From Przewalskia tangutica (Eukaryota; Streptophyta; Magnoliopsida; Solanales; Solanaceae): 64,000 bases of DNA. The notes under the pieces are model-generated. The model ran no database searches, had not been told where the DNA came from, and saw nothing but the letters and a program-made list of their open reading frames with translations. Made by a program: the position numbers and the translations under genes. This document shows positions 47,136 to 58,452 of the stretch, in pieces. Every line of letters starts with the position of its first letter. Positions within the stretch are counted from its first letter, which is position 1. The DNA is taken from positions 1 through 64,000 of the forward strand of contig JAQGDG010000263.1 in the NCBI GenBank assembly GCA_029844215.1, in the 5' to 3' direction.

Positions 47136-48797
47136 AAATCAATTTGCCTTTCTTCATTTCAAGTCATTTATCTTTATTTACATCACTAGAGTAAACCATT
47201 CTTTTAACTTCCCATAAAGTTATTATAACCAACTTCCTATAAAGCCGTTATACTTACTTTATGCTTTAGACACTTCCATTCTTTTTATAACCGGAGACTT
47301 ATACTTTGGAACCAATTATCATATACTTTTAAAATACTTCAAGTCTCTTAACTTTAGTAATCAAGTTTCTTAACTTTAGAATAGCTCGAGGAATCAATAC
47401 TTTCCAAGTCAAGTAGTCTATACCTTTTCAAGTCAAGAAATCTTTGTTTACCTTATTAAGATAAACCATTCTTTTACCTTCCATAAAGTTATTAACCAAC
47501 TTTATGCTTTTGAAACTCAAGGCATTTCTATCCTTTAAAAACAAGTGAGTTAATTCTCTAACTCAACCAACTTGGACATCCTTAAAACAAGTCAAGGATA
47601 TCAAATGAAACTAAATTCATTTAAATCTAAATGCGTCTACCATACTATACATTTACAACTACTCGTACTCAAGAGATAAGAAAGTTCCACATACCTCTTC
47701 GTTTCATTCCACTTGCCAAGTCGATATGTCATCGTAGTATGTCAACCTATAATGACCATGTCGTCTATTAACTTATAACTTCAAACGTAAAATATTCTAA
47801 GTCCAAAGTCACTAAATTCTACGGAAAATCGGACAGCACTTCCTTTGTTTCTACATACTTTTCCACCTTTTTCAAGGCCCGAATTCAATAACCAAACACG
47901 CCACATTTAAGGCTCAACAATGCAGTTAACAATAGGGGATTACACGCCTAACAAGACGTGTAAAATTCCTCCCCACAATTGATATCAAACTAGTCCAAAA
48001 GACAATGTCATTTTCGTCAATTTGAAGGAAAACACACAAAGTCTTTTCAATCTAGTTGTTTAGTATAACATGTTATCAAGCGCGATCGATTATAACTACT
48101 TCAATCTTGAGTAGGTAACGTGCGGCGATTCTAATTATCGACCAAATTGTATATCAATTTCAAATGGCTAATAATTTCATTTGGATTTAGGCTTTCAATA
48201 TCCATAACACTTATCAATCATTAATACATATACATCATGCTAGTTAAAATGTAAGGCTCTGATAATAAGTAATCTTATAATGATTAAGAGAACAAGATTG
48301 TTACCTTAACGAGCCTTAATCGACTTCAAGATCAGAAGTCGCTCCTAGAAACTTAGAGCCTCTCATTGACACTCCGATCCGCCACTTGAAGCCCTTAGAA
48401 GATCATAAACAACTTTCCTTGATTTCCAATCCAACCTAGGAAAGTGACTTAGGTTTTCACCTTGCGACTAACGCAAAAGCGACATTTTCGGGATCTTTCT
48501 ATTGAGATACCCTTACAATACCCTTAGGAACTTTGGTTTAAAGTGTGGAGATTATTGAACAACAAGCGAAAAATCTTGTCTTGCTATATGACCTAACAGA
48601 GAGCTTATGAAGACAAGAACAAGTTTTCTTGAAAATTTTCTAAGTATGGGAACTTGTCTTGCTAGTAGTGTGTTCAAATAACACTATGAAGGGTCAAGAT
48701 TAGTACATATGGATGTCTTGGATCGATTCATTTAAAAAATCTAGCAGTGGCCGCTTGGACTTAGTCAACAATATCAAACTCGAGTCTAGCAAGACTT
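47133..48797 (-). repeat. C 3' LTR fragment (right copy)
   Basis: Matches 27204-28881 of the C 5' LTR, including the TTTACACGTC.. region, and ends at the LINE insertion site. This is the part of the C 3' LTR missing beside the left LINE copy. Contains no gene. Confidence 0.92.
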
Positions 48798-48925
48798 TTT
48801 TTAGGGTAAATGATAATATTATTACTAAGAAAGAAAGCGGGAACTACAATCAATCATTGAGGTTCTCAATCCTCAGCGTAACATAAAGAAAGAAATGAAG
48901 GATGGAAGGCGGTCGCCAGGTGGCG

Positions 48926-50011
48926 TTACAAGAGGATTACATCATAAAGAACTCTATAGGTTGTTGTTTTGACTTTTGCCACAACCTCATCTGTTGTTGA
49001 GTTAGTGCCCGCAAATAGCAATTCATTTCTTGTTCTCCAAATCTCATATACCACTATGCAAAAGGCAAGTAGGATGGCTTTGGATCGAATGCGATCCTCG
49101 ATGCTCTTTCTTAATCCACTTGAGTGCGCTTTCAATTGTTGTCATTTCTCTTCTAATTCCCAACCATTCTTTTATGTGCTTCCAAATCTTGTGAGTGAAG
49201 GGACAAGAAAGAAGAGATGAGCCACTGTCTCATTGGCACCACTTGCAGAACACATGAGTTTTGTCTTCCGAGTTTAGGAAGGAGAGAGTGTCTTTGATAG
49301 CAAGGCGCTTCCTCAAGTGAGCCAAGCCGTGAAGAGAATTTAGGAGGAATGTAACCTTTCCAAATTTGAGACATCCAAAGCTTATGTTCCGAGTGCGCAA
49401 GACATCGTACAAGACCCGAATCAAATCTCCCGTTGGTGCAGACTTCTCCAAGCAATTGTGTATTTACCTTGATTCCCAAAGATGCTTATGAAAGTGTCAC
49501 GAATGCAACAAAACTTCTTGAATAAAGGGAATCCCTAGTGCGGAGAATCATAATCCCAAATGGATTGGTCTCTCAAGTAATAGCTATTAATCCATTGAAC
49601 CCATAGTGTATCCGCCATAGTGTGAGCTTGCCAGATGGTCCGGGAGAGTAAGGCGTGATTCCATACTTTGATGTCCATGAGGCCCAAGCCTCGCCAGTTG
49701 AGACACACAAATTTCATCCCAGCGACTCTTGGTGGCTTGCCACCCCATAAGAACTGGATGCAAGCGAGCGAACCTTGTTGAGCGAAGAGCGATAAGAAGA
49801 GCAGAAACCAAAGCTCGACACACTGAATAACCGATCTGATTAGTTCCAACTTTCCCGCATAGGAGAGTGAGTGGTGTCCCCATTTCTGAATGTAACCCGA
49901 CATTGCACTAGTGAAAGGGGAAAACTGATCCACCGAGACAAAAATTGGGGACAAAGGGACCCCTAAGTACCGCACGGGAAAGACTCCTAAAGAGAAGCCA
50001 ACTCTTGACAA
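48926..50011 (-). pseudogene. LINE ORF2, C-terminal region
   Basis: 49535-50011 is open for 158 codons and gives RYLGVPLSPIFVSVDQFSPF .. YAGKLELIRSVIQCVELWF, then the WGG and LNWRGLGLMDIKVWNHALL phrases conserved after the reverse transcriptase in plant L1s. 49153-49479 holds the zf-RVT-like region in two frames. 48926-49135 ends the protein with CIVVYEIWRTRNELLF, the usual C-terminus. Confidence 0.88.
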
Positions 50012-51299
50012 GATCAGTCGCGGATTAAACCTTGCACTCCATGATGTAGATGGAAGATTTTGATGGGTTAAGTGTAAGGCGAAGCGCCTTCAAATCATCA
50101 AGACAATCCATAAGAACACCAACCGAAGATAAATCCTTTGGCAAAAAGCATAAGATCATCCGAAGGCAATATGAGAGATGCCTAGTCTCTTGCACTTTGG
50201 GTGATAAGAAAAGGCTTTGTCAAGTTTTTAACGAGCAATCTTGAAAGGTATTCAATGCATAGGATAATAAACATAGGAGACATAGGATCACCTTGCCTCA
50301 AGCGTTTTCCGCTAAATAGCGTGCAACTCTCCATTGATTGAAAGAGAGAAAGAGGTTAAACTTACACATTCCATAATCCATCTAACAAATCTGTCCGGAA
50401 ACTTGAGACCTCTTAGAACTGATTCGAGGAAATTCCAGGAGACCGTGTCAAATGCTTTAGAAGATCCACCATAAGCATACACCTTGGCGAGACTCTGGTT
50501 CTATTATAACCTCTCACAAGTTCTTGGGCAATGAAGACATTATCCACCGTATTCTTTTCTTTCACAAAAGCTCGTAACATTTATCAACAAGTGTAGGAAG
50601 AAACCTTGCCATCCGGTTAGCTAGGATCTTTGTTATGATCTTGTAGACCACATTGGTCAATCCAATAGGTCTAAAGTCACTCACCTTGGGGTCTCGATCT
50701 GTTTTGGGTAGAAGGGTGAGAATTGTATGGTTCACTTGCTTCAAAAGCACACCGGAAGAGAAGAATTCTTGTATACTCCTTACTACATCATGTCCCACAT
50801 TCCTCCATCTTTTTTTGAAGAAGGCGACTGAAAAACCATCTGGGCCAGGTGCTTTGTCATTGCCAATATCGGAGAGAGCATCTCAAACCTCCTTTAGGGA
50901 GACATGATGTAAAAGGAATAAGCCATCCTCCTCCCTAACCGTACCACAATCAAGTACTGCTTGAGATCGATGTTTGTTCTTGGTCGAGATGAGCGAAGTC
51001 CTTTATAAAACTCAACAAGCATTCCTATTACTTCCCCGGGAGATGTTGTGGTATTACCGTTGTCCTTTACAAGATAAGTAATAGAGTTCTTAACATTGCT
51101 CCTCTTGATCAAGCTATGAAAGTATTTGGAGCACCTATCACTTCGATCAAATGTTTTTGTCTACTTTTTGTCTTATGAAGTGTCTCGGATTCAAGGAGGT
51201 GATTGGCTTTAGCTTTTAAGGACTTGACCTTGGCTTTAAATCTTCATCAAAGGGATCCTCCATATCGCATTTATAGCCTCCTTAAATTTCATGTTTGCG
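50012..51299 (-). pseudogene. LINE ORF2, reverse transcriptase
   Basis: FRPIGLTNVVYKIITKILANRM near 50690-50620 is the diagnostic L1 reverse transcriptase segment. KNTVDNVFIAQELVRGYN near 50560-50500 follows, then a segment equivalent to VDL-KAFDTVSWNFLE near 50465-50420, then LRQGDPMSP near 50300. The catalytic FADD is damaged: 50154-50168 reads as SDD in one frame after a one- or two-base loss at a CG. The enzyme copies the LINE RNA at the nick. At least six frame changes make it non-functional as written. Confidence 0.88.
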
Positions 51300-52264
51300 C
51301 GTTTGCTCTTTGTGCGATACTCCGAATTCACTAGAGTTCAAATCACGCAATGGCTTTAAAGACTTCAATTTTGTTACCAATGTGAATTGGGCAGATCCAA
51401 AAACGCTGTCTCAACATGAAGTTAGGATGTTCTCAAAGGCGGGTGTTAGAGCCACGTGTTCATAAACTTGAAAGGTCTTTTCCATTACTAGAAGATCACG
51501 ATTACGAAGCAATCAGGCGATGGTCAGAGGCGGTTCCATAGGCAAAAAGTTGGTGAGCACTCTAGGTTCAAGTCACTCCAATGTTGATTCATTAACACTC
51601 TATCTAGCTTGGACCGTATTGAGCCATTCGTCCAGTGTAGAAGGAACGTATAAAGTGTCATCAGTCAGTGAGCTGTGCAGATTCCCAGGTCCCTAAGTGC
51701 ATAAGGCGTGAGAGGAGGACCACCGACCTTATCTTGAGGGTAGAAATAAGTATTTAAATCTCGATGATCATCCAAGGCATGACAATGCTAGTGCCCGTGT
51801 GGGTAAGATGATGCCAAAGTTTCCTTCTTTCAGGAATGCTATAGGCCAGGATCACAAGCGTAGCAAGAAAGGACACGAGATATGTTACAACGTGCTTGGA
51901 CATGGATATGTTGAAGTCCATTCCAAGCACATCACAACTAACTCTGGAGGGTCCCATAGTACTAGCATTCTTCCGCCATCAATGAAATCTATGTTGGAGC
52001 AAAATTTCCAAGCAAGGAATCTTTGAGAAGTAAAGAAATGCAGTAGTGTTGAGTGAATTTAGTTTCTATTAGGCAAACCAATGCCACATCATGTTGTTTT
52101 GCAAGCCTACACAAGAGTTTGTATGGATGCCTATCCCTTTGTCCGCAAAGACCTCGGACATTCAACAAAGAATTTTCATTAGGAAACAATGGAGGTTTTA
52201 GTAGCGCCTCCGCGCTTGCATTCTTCCCTAAGCGATATTCTTTCTTGAAATAACTTCTTTCCAT
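51300..52264 (-). pseudogene. LINE ORF2, endonuclease region
   Basis: It opens with NVRGLCGQRDRHPYKLLCRLAKQHDVALVCLIETKF near 52160-52050, the first beta strand and the Glu motif of the exonuclease-endonuclease-phosphatase domain, which nicks target DNA. The rest of the domain is spread over several frames (for example 51754-51957) with many stops, and I cannot point to the catalytic His. A2 is inserted just upstream, in the ORF1-ORF2 interval. Confidence 0.75.
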
Positions 52265-52685
52265 CCCTCTTCCTTGTTGTTAGAAGTCAAGGCGGTGTTA
52301 TACCCGTATTTCAGTATATGCGTGAGGCGTGCGTATAAAATTCAAGCCTTAAATTGACAAGTTTCGAAATTTGGGCACAAGTCAGAAAAGAATCGTTTTT
52401 AAATGAAGCGTTTTACTAAACTTGCGAAGGAAAATTCGGCTATGTCATTTCTAATTTTTGCGGATTTTTAGAGAGGCGAAACATTTTGGACCAGCGGGAG
52501 GGTGACAAGTGTCACCCTCGCATTGGAAACGTTTTAGGCGGTTTGGGCGATTTGGGAGCACTTTAGTTGGTAGGATATTTTGTGCAAGTTGTGTGGTAGA
52601 TGGATAAGGTCCACATGGTTAAAATCTAGCCCTACACTTGCACCACACTTGTCTTCATCTTGGCCATTGGTTGGCCTTTGGTTGC

Positions 52686-52693
52686 TATAAATA
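52686..52693 (+). promoter_or_regulatory. LTR TATA box (A2 5' LTR)
   Basis: TATAAATA, 390 bases from the LTR start, conserved in all A LTRs and mirrored in B, D and E. It is the likely promoter for the element RNA. Confidence 0.62.
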
Positions 52694-54911
52694 CTCCCTT
52701 ACTTGAAGACTTTCTTAATCCAAACTTGAGCAATCTTTCTAAGTCTCAAATACTCCCTCCTCTTGTTTGCTTTCGTCCAAGCCCCTCCCCCTTTGAGAAA
52801 GGCCCTTGGCGAGAGCCTCCTCACTTTGTGGTGCCACTAGCCAGGGTACCCACTAACTAGTTGTTTCATATAATACCCCTTGTTGTGGTATAGAAATACT
52901 CTCTAGTATTGTTATAATGCCCAAATACCTTGGCCAAAATACCTTGTAGTATTCCCGAGTTACACTTATACAAAGCCAGAAAATACTATTATACCTTCTT
53001 TGCCACTAAGCGAAACCCTAAGGAAAACCTTCGTAGTCGGTTGAAGTGTTAAGTAGAAGTTAGTAGCACTTCCCAGGGTTGTGTGGAGCGGGTTGGAGCA
53101 ATATGAGTAGGAGCTTAACGTTGCTCATTAGCGACATTATACTTGGATAATTTTTGGGCTCATCGAGGTAAACACTACTATCCTACTATTGTAATTGGAA
53201 ATTACATACTGTCGTAGTAGAAATGAATATAAGATTCATAGAAGAGAATTGAACTATAATAGAAGGATATTACAGAAAAGGATTGAACTGAAATCACTTC
53301 AGAAGAATGCAAGTAGAAGTTAAACTGTACTTACATGGGATTTGTATTCTGATGGTGATAACCTTTATTGGTTGAATGTTTTGCAAGTAGCATGTGCTAC
53401 TTAGAAGGTGGACAAGGCTAAGCGGGTTATAGCCGTGGGCGTTTTGCTTTTAGTCGATAATCGTCGCGGTATGTGATTCTTCCTATACTCTTTACCATGA
53501 TATTTTAAAGGAAGATATATATAGTGCGGCAATGTCTTTTGACTAAAGCTTTGAATAATATATAGTCTGGTAGGCGTCGTGTGCTAATTGAACATAGTTA
53601 TGCGGCAATGTCTTTTGACTTAAGCTGAATAATATATAGTGCGGTAGGCGTCGTGTGCTAATTGAGCGTGGTTATGCGGCAATGTCTTTTGACTTAAGCA
53701 CGAATAACAAGAAACTTGAAGTATGTCACGAGAGTTAAGAAACCATTTTTGAAAGGAGATTAACACTTGGTTTTAAAGGTTTTAAAAGAGTTATGCTAGC
53801 TTTATGGGAGTTAGGTATAACGTCTTAAGAGGGGTAAAGAAAATGGTTTACTGATTTTAGAAGTTAAGAGACTTGATCTTATAAGATAAGAGACTTAACT
53901 TAAATGAATTAATATGAGTTTTGTGTGAAACCTCATTTGTGAGTAATGAGTACGTGGTTTTTTTAAAAAAAGAATAATGTTTTACTGATTTCGGAAATCA
54001 GAATGTGTATCGACAAACCACTGCAGCGTTAATAAATGAAAATGTATTGAATAATGAAGTATTATTAAAACCAGTAGATACCTCCATCTGCATAGAAGCT
54101 AAGATGAGACAAAATGATATTACATTTTCTAGATCATGGCTGCTTAATAAGATTGATTATGAACAAGAATAACCTACTCACCTATGGCATATGTTACTCA
54201 ATTGTTTTAAAAAGAGATTAAGACATTGAACTATGAAACTTTTCTAAAAAAGAGACTTGCGTAATTGAAATTAGGCAAACTGGAACTTTAGGGAAAAGAA
54301 GGGCATTGTGTTGTCTTAAAATGGTTTAAAACATAAAGTGTTATAACAAGCTTTATGGGAAGTTGGTTATAACGACTTTATGAAAAAAAAAGAAGGGTTT
54401 TATCATTGGTTTTAATGTGGTAACTTGACTTTAAAAAGAGAAGTGTTTTGGTCTAAAAAGAAGGCATGGTATTGCCTTAATTGGTTTTAAAAAGGAAAGT
54501 ATGGAAGTTGTTTTGGTTTACTTAAAAAATGTGAGTCACTCTATTTTATACTACGGGTATCGGGTGACTTTTATAAAAGGAATAGATCTCTTTAAAAGGA
54601 ATTTAACGTACGTAGTACTTTAGGGTTAAAACCCGGACTTTGGCATAAAATGAAAGTACTTTGAGTTGTGTATAACACTATGCTTGTTGTTGTGAAACTT
54701 GCCTATGCTTGTTGTTGTGAAACTTGCCTATGCTTGTTTTTGTGAAACTTGCCTATGCTTGTTGTGATAGCCTTTGTTGTGCAAGAATTGTGTTTCTATA
54801 CTCTGGCGTCTCGATGGAGGGTCGGTTGACTTGTTGAGAACTTACTTGGGCGTGCGGCGATGTGGAGAAATTCCGCAGTGCGTTCTGTTGATATTGTTAC
54901 TTTTGCTAAGC

Positions 54912-55190
54912 GCTTTGGACATCTTGACACGATCGTGGCGCGCGGGTATCTTCCATTTTGATTGCCACCTTGTTGTTTCCCTTTGGACATCTTGACACGA
55001 TCGTGGCGCGCGGGTATCTTCCATTTGGAATCTTTGTCTTATTGTTTCCCTTTGGACATCTTGACCACGATCGTGGCGCGCGGGTATCTTCCATTTGGAA
55101 TGTTGTCTTAGTGTTTCCCTTTGGACATCACGACACGATCGTAGCGCGGGTATGCTCCATTTGGATTCTTTGTCTTGTGGCTATCATATC
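54912..55190 (+). repeat. 69-bp palindromic tandem array (A2 5' LTR)
   Basis: TTGGACATC at 54914, 54983, 55052 and 55121, exactly 69 bases apart. Each is followed by CACGATCGTGG or a near form, then GCGCGGGTATCTTCCATTT. Confidence 0.93.
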
Positions 55191-55796
55191 ATAGGCTCTT
55201 GGCGGTGAGGAAGGAATTCCACGAACACAGTGATGATTTGGAGGCGTGAGTCCACGACTTGATATATTTGTTTATTTGTTGTGTCTTGTAGTTTGGTTAT
55301 CATACATGTCTTACGCTTTATATAGCGCTATGATTTCATTTCTGATATTTTCTGATTCACATACTTAGTACTGTTATCTTGACCTCCTTGAAATGCGTTT
55401 ATCTGCGCGGTAGAAGTACATCATTGTCGATCCGTGTTTAGGATCTCATTTCAGCGTATTGGAAGCTCAGTTCCGTCGGAGGCTTATCTTTGGTATGTTA
55501 CCACAGTGCATGTATGTTCTTATGCGTTGAGGGTATGGCGGGCCACTGTCCGTCATAGTTGTTATATAAATCTTAAGTGCAGCCTTTGTTGTGGGTAGGG
55601 TTGTAAGGATTATGCTTGTTTAAATGTTTATATATATATATATGTTGAAAAGCGGCCGTTTTGGTTGCTGTTTTCTTTCATCTTGATCCATGTCTATTTG
55701 CATGTTTAAGTTTTTATTTCATTGGTTTTCTCGATGTTGTATCACTAGGGTGCGGGGTAAGGCACGATCCGCGGGCCAGGTTGGTCGTGACAAAAG

Positions 55797-55807
55797 TGGT
55801 ATCGAGC
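55797..55807 (+). other. Primer binding site of A2
   Basis: TGGTATCGAGC, five bases after the LTR. It matches the initiator-Met site with CAG reduced to CG. Confidence 0.85.
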
Positions 55808-55991
55808 GATTAATCCTCGGAAAGTGTCTGACCGTGTCTAGTAGAGTCTTGATTATCGGTGTGTTGTGCACCACGTCTATGTCGAGGAGGCTATAGGACA
55901 TTTAGGATTAGTTTCCATTCTTCTCGTTCGAGATCGTGCCTTAGAAAGTGTGATAAGTTGAACCCTCGGCGTATTCCTTTCCCTTACGATT

Positions 55992-57686
55992 ATGCCTCGC
56001 GTAAAATAACCGAGCGACGGGCAGGCGGCGTAGGAGGCGCTAGTGGGATCTGAGGAGAAATGCGAGCGCGAGCGTCGATACTGAATAGTACTTGACGGCG
56101 AGTTTTGCGACACCGCCCGGCACCGAGTTTAGAGCGCGGCGATGGCTGCTGAGACTCTGATACGAGCCTCGGTCCACGGCTGGAAGCGAGATGAGATAAG
56201 TACAAGGAGATGGCGATTCTTGGCGGCGAGTCGTGGCGAATATGAGATAATTTGAATCTGGCGATTCGATCAGTAGCACCGTAGTTCACCCGGCGAGCGG
56301 TTTGAGGCTACGGGATTTTACGAGATGTAACACTTGAGTTTTATGGGTGAGGCACGAGGATGATCCGCGGGAGTTCATCAAGCGATTCTGACGGATCGTG
56401 AGTGATCGAGCATCGGAGACCGAGTCGGTGGTCTAGGTTGCATCATTGCGTGATCCGCGATCGTGGTTTGATCGTGGGAGGCTGTCGGGAGAGAATGCAC
56501 TTCCGGCTATTTGGGGCGAGTTCTCAAGGCATTTCTTGCACACTTTGCCTCGCGGATGAGGAGGGCTCGGGTAAACGATTTTTGGTGTTGCGGCGAAGCA
56601 GGCGTCTGGTTGAAGTACAATGTGGAGTTCGACTCGTTGGCGATACTTCCCGCGTTAGTAGCTAGTATGGAGGATCGAGTGCAGATATGTTCTGAGGCTC
56701 GATGATTACCTAGCGAGAGTTGTTGGTGTAGCTCTTGTGGGCATGGGCGTTGCCGCGTGCGAGCTTATGCACTTGGAGGTGAGGCGGAGAAATCGGCGGA
56801 ATGACGAGTCGGCGAAGAGGGCGAGCAGCGGGGTCGCTTTGGTGACTTTGAGGCGGACCGCCTCGGCCGTGACTAGTTATGCGCCTCGCCCGATCTGAGT
56901 GGTCTCCGCGATCTTGAGGAGAGAATGCACTTCCGGTATTTGGGGCGAGTTCTCAAGGCATTTCTTGCACACTTCTTGCCTCGCGGATGAGAGGGCTCGG
57001 TAAACATTTTTGGTGTTGCGGCGAGCAGGCGTCTGATTCGGGAGTACAATGTGAGTTCGACTCATTGGCGTGCGTCCCAGCATTAGTAGCTAGTATGGAG
57101 GATCGAGTGCACGATATATTCTGAGGCTCGATGATTACCTAGCGAGAGTTGTTGGTGTAGCTCTTGGCCGGGCATGGACATTGCCAGCATGCGAGCTTAT
57201 GCACTTGGAGGTGAGGCGGAGAAATCGGCGGAATGACGAGTCGGCGAAGAGGCGAGCAGCGAGGTCGCTGGTGACTTTCGAGGCGGACCGCCTCGGCGAA
57301 CTAGTTATGCGCCTCCGCGATCTGAGTGGTCCTCCGCAATCTTGAGCATCGAGTATTCGGAGGCGGTCGGGCTCGAGGTTCAGATTTTGGGAGAAGCGGG
57401 TGTTAGCGGTGAAGCCACCCTACCTCGTTGTGACCGTGTGGTAGACTCGCGGTGGGAGTGTCGTGCTAGTCAGGAGTTTGTTTTACATGCGGCAGCGGGC
57501 CATTTTAGGGCTGTCCGACCAGGGTAGCGCGGTAGGATAGCCTGACTACGGGATCGATTGCGGGTTCTTCACCTTCCATAGCCTTGAGCGGGATGTTCAT
57601 ACACCGGCGGGCCGCGGTAGGTCGTGGTGGAAGTTCCCGATTTAGCGGTCCTTTGAGCAGCCTATTTTCAGGTATATCCTTAACCC
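55992..57686 (+). pseudogene. gag: Gypsy gag of A2, uninterrupted
   Basis: The ATG at 55992 stands at the MPPRK start with one C missing. It has the DDP.EFIKRF capsid phrase near 56360-56385, a tandemly doubled middle (56491-57350), a zinc knuckle CFTCG.R.GHFRAV near 57480-57520 whose last Cys reads as Arg, and a GRGRGG-like tail near 57610-57650. It shows how A1 gag looked before D entered. Frames change many times, mostly at CNG sites, so part of the damage may be in the read-out and not in the DNA. There is no protease or other enzyme. Confidence 0.85.
56491..57350 (+). repeat. Tandem duplication of about 430 bp in A2 gag
   Basis: GAGAATGCACTTCCGG starts at 56491 and 56921. The units end with GATCTGAGTGGTC near 56892 and 57319. 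Same duplication as in A1. Confidence 0.88.
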
Positions 57687-58452
57687 TCTAGAGTTTGGTA
57701 TGTATTGATGTTATGATGATGTGTTTAGTGTTATGTTCGGATAGCTTTGTGCTAAAATGTGATTTAGAAACCTGGTTAGTGAAAAAGGGTAAGCCTGGGG
57801 GTGAGAAAATGATGAACCTTAGAATATTACAGTTGAGACCTTGGATGTAATGCCGTCTTGAGTACAAGTTTTGCGAGTGATCCTTGTCAGAACGTATAGG
57901 TATACGTGGAGAAATTGTGGGAAAATTTCCTTGGGTGGTGTAAAATGGAAGTGGTAGCTTTCGCGGCTGTATAGGTAATATTGTTCGGATCGGGAATAAG
58001 GCGTGATGCGTTAAGTGGGTCGGGTTGGGGCCATGTTGAGGAGCCAACCGCGGCTGGTCGAGGTGGGGTCGGCTCACGGGTGGTCGCCGGTGGTAGTCAC
58101 GAGGTGTTAGGCCCAAGTTTAGATGACCATCGTATGAGTTCGTGGATATGTTTGACCAGAAGCAGATCGTGAAGGCCGGGAATGGCCCTAAGGAAGATTG
58201 AGGCTAGTAAGATGACCAAGTTTGTAGGTGGTGACTCCAAAGTTTTGGAAAACTGAAGCGATGACTGAAGTATGGTGCGTATACTAGAAGAGTTCAAGTG
58301 TTCAAGGAGGGCACGACGAGTAAGGAAGGAAGAGAACGTGTGTTATGTTTGTGGCCATGTGTGGCATTGGAAACTTGTTTAAGTTAAGAAGAACTTCATC
58401 GTTATCCGTCTTGAGAAGGAACATTCGGGACGAATGTTTCTAAGGAGGAGAA
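57687..58452 (+). other. A2 non-coding 3' region, hairpin and polypurine tract
   Basis: No intact ORF. It holds the block shared with B, C and D at about 58053-58260, the hairpin arms at 58420-58427 and 58431-58438, and the purine tract AAGGAGGAGAA at 58442-58452. Confidence 0.78.

Larger units (their letters stand above)
48797..52295 (-). mobile_element. L1-type LINE, 3' half with ORF2
   Basis: It starts at the A2 insertion (52295) and ends in a short A run on the minus strand (T7 at 48796-48802 on the plus strand) beside the target duplication at 48780-48797. The 3' UTR is about 130 bases (48797-48925). The tail is short for an L1, perhaps by decay. Confidence 0.9.
52296..55792 (+). repeat. 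A2 5' LTR
   Basis: TGTTATACCCGT to GGTCGTGACA, 3497 bases. TATA box at 52686-52693; 75-bp array at 53525-53702; 25-bp array at 54674-54765; palindromic 69-bp array at 54912-55190; AT run near 55629-55642. Confidence 0.94.
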
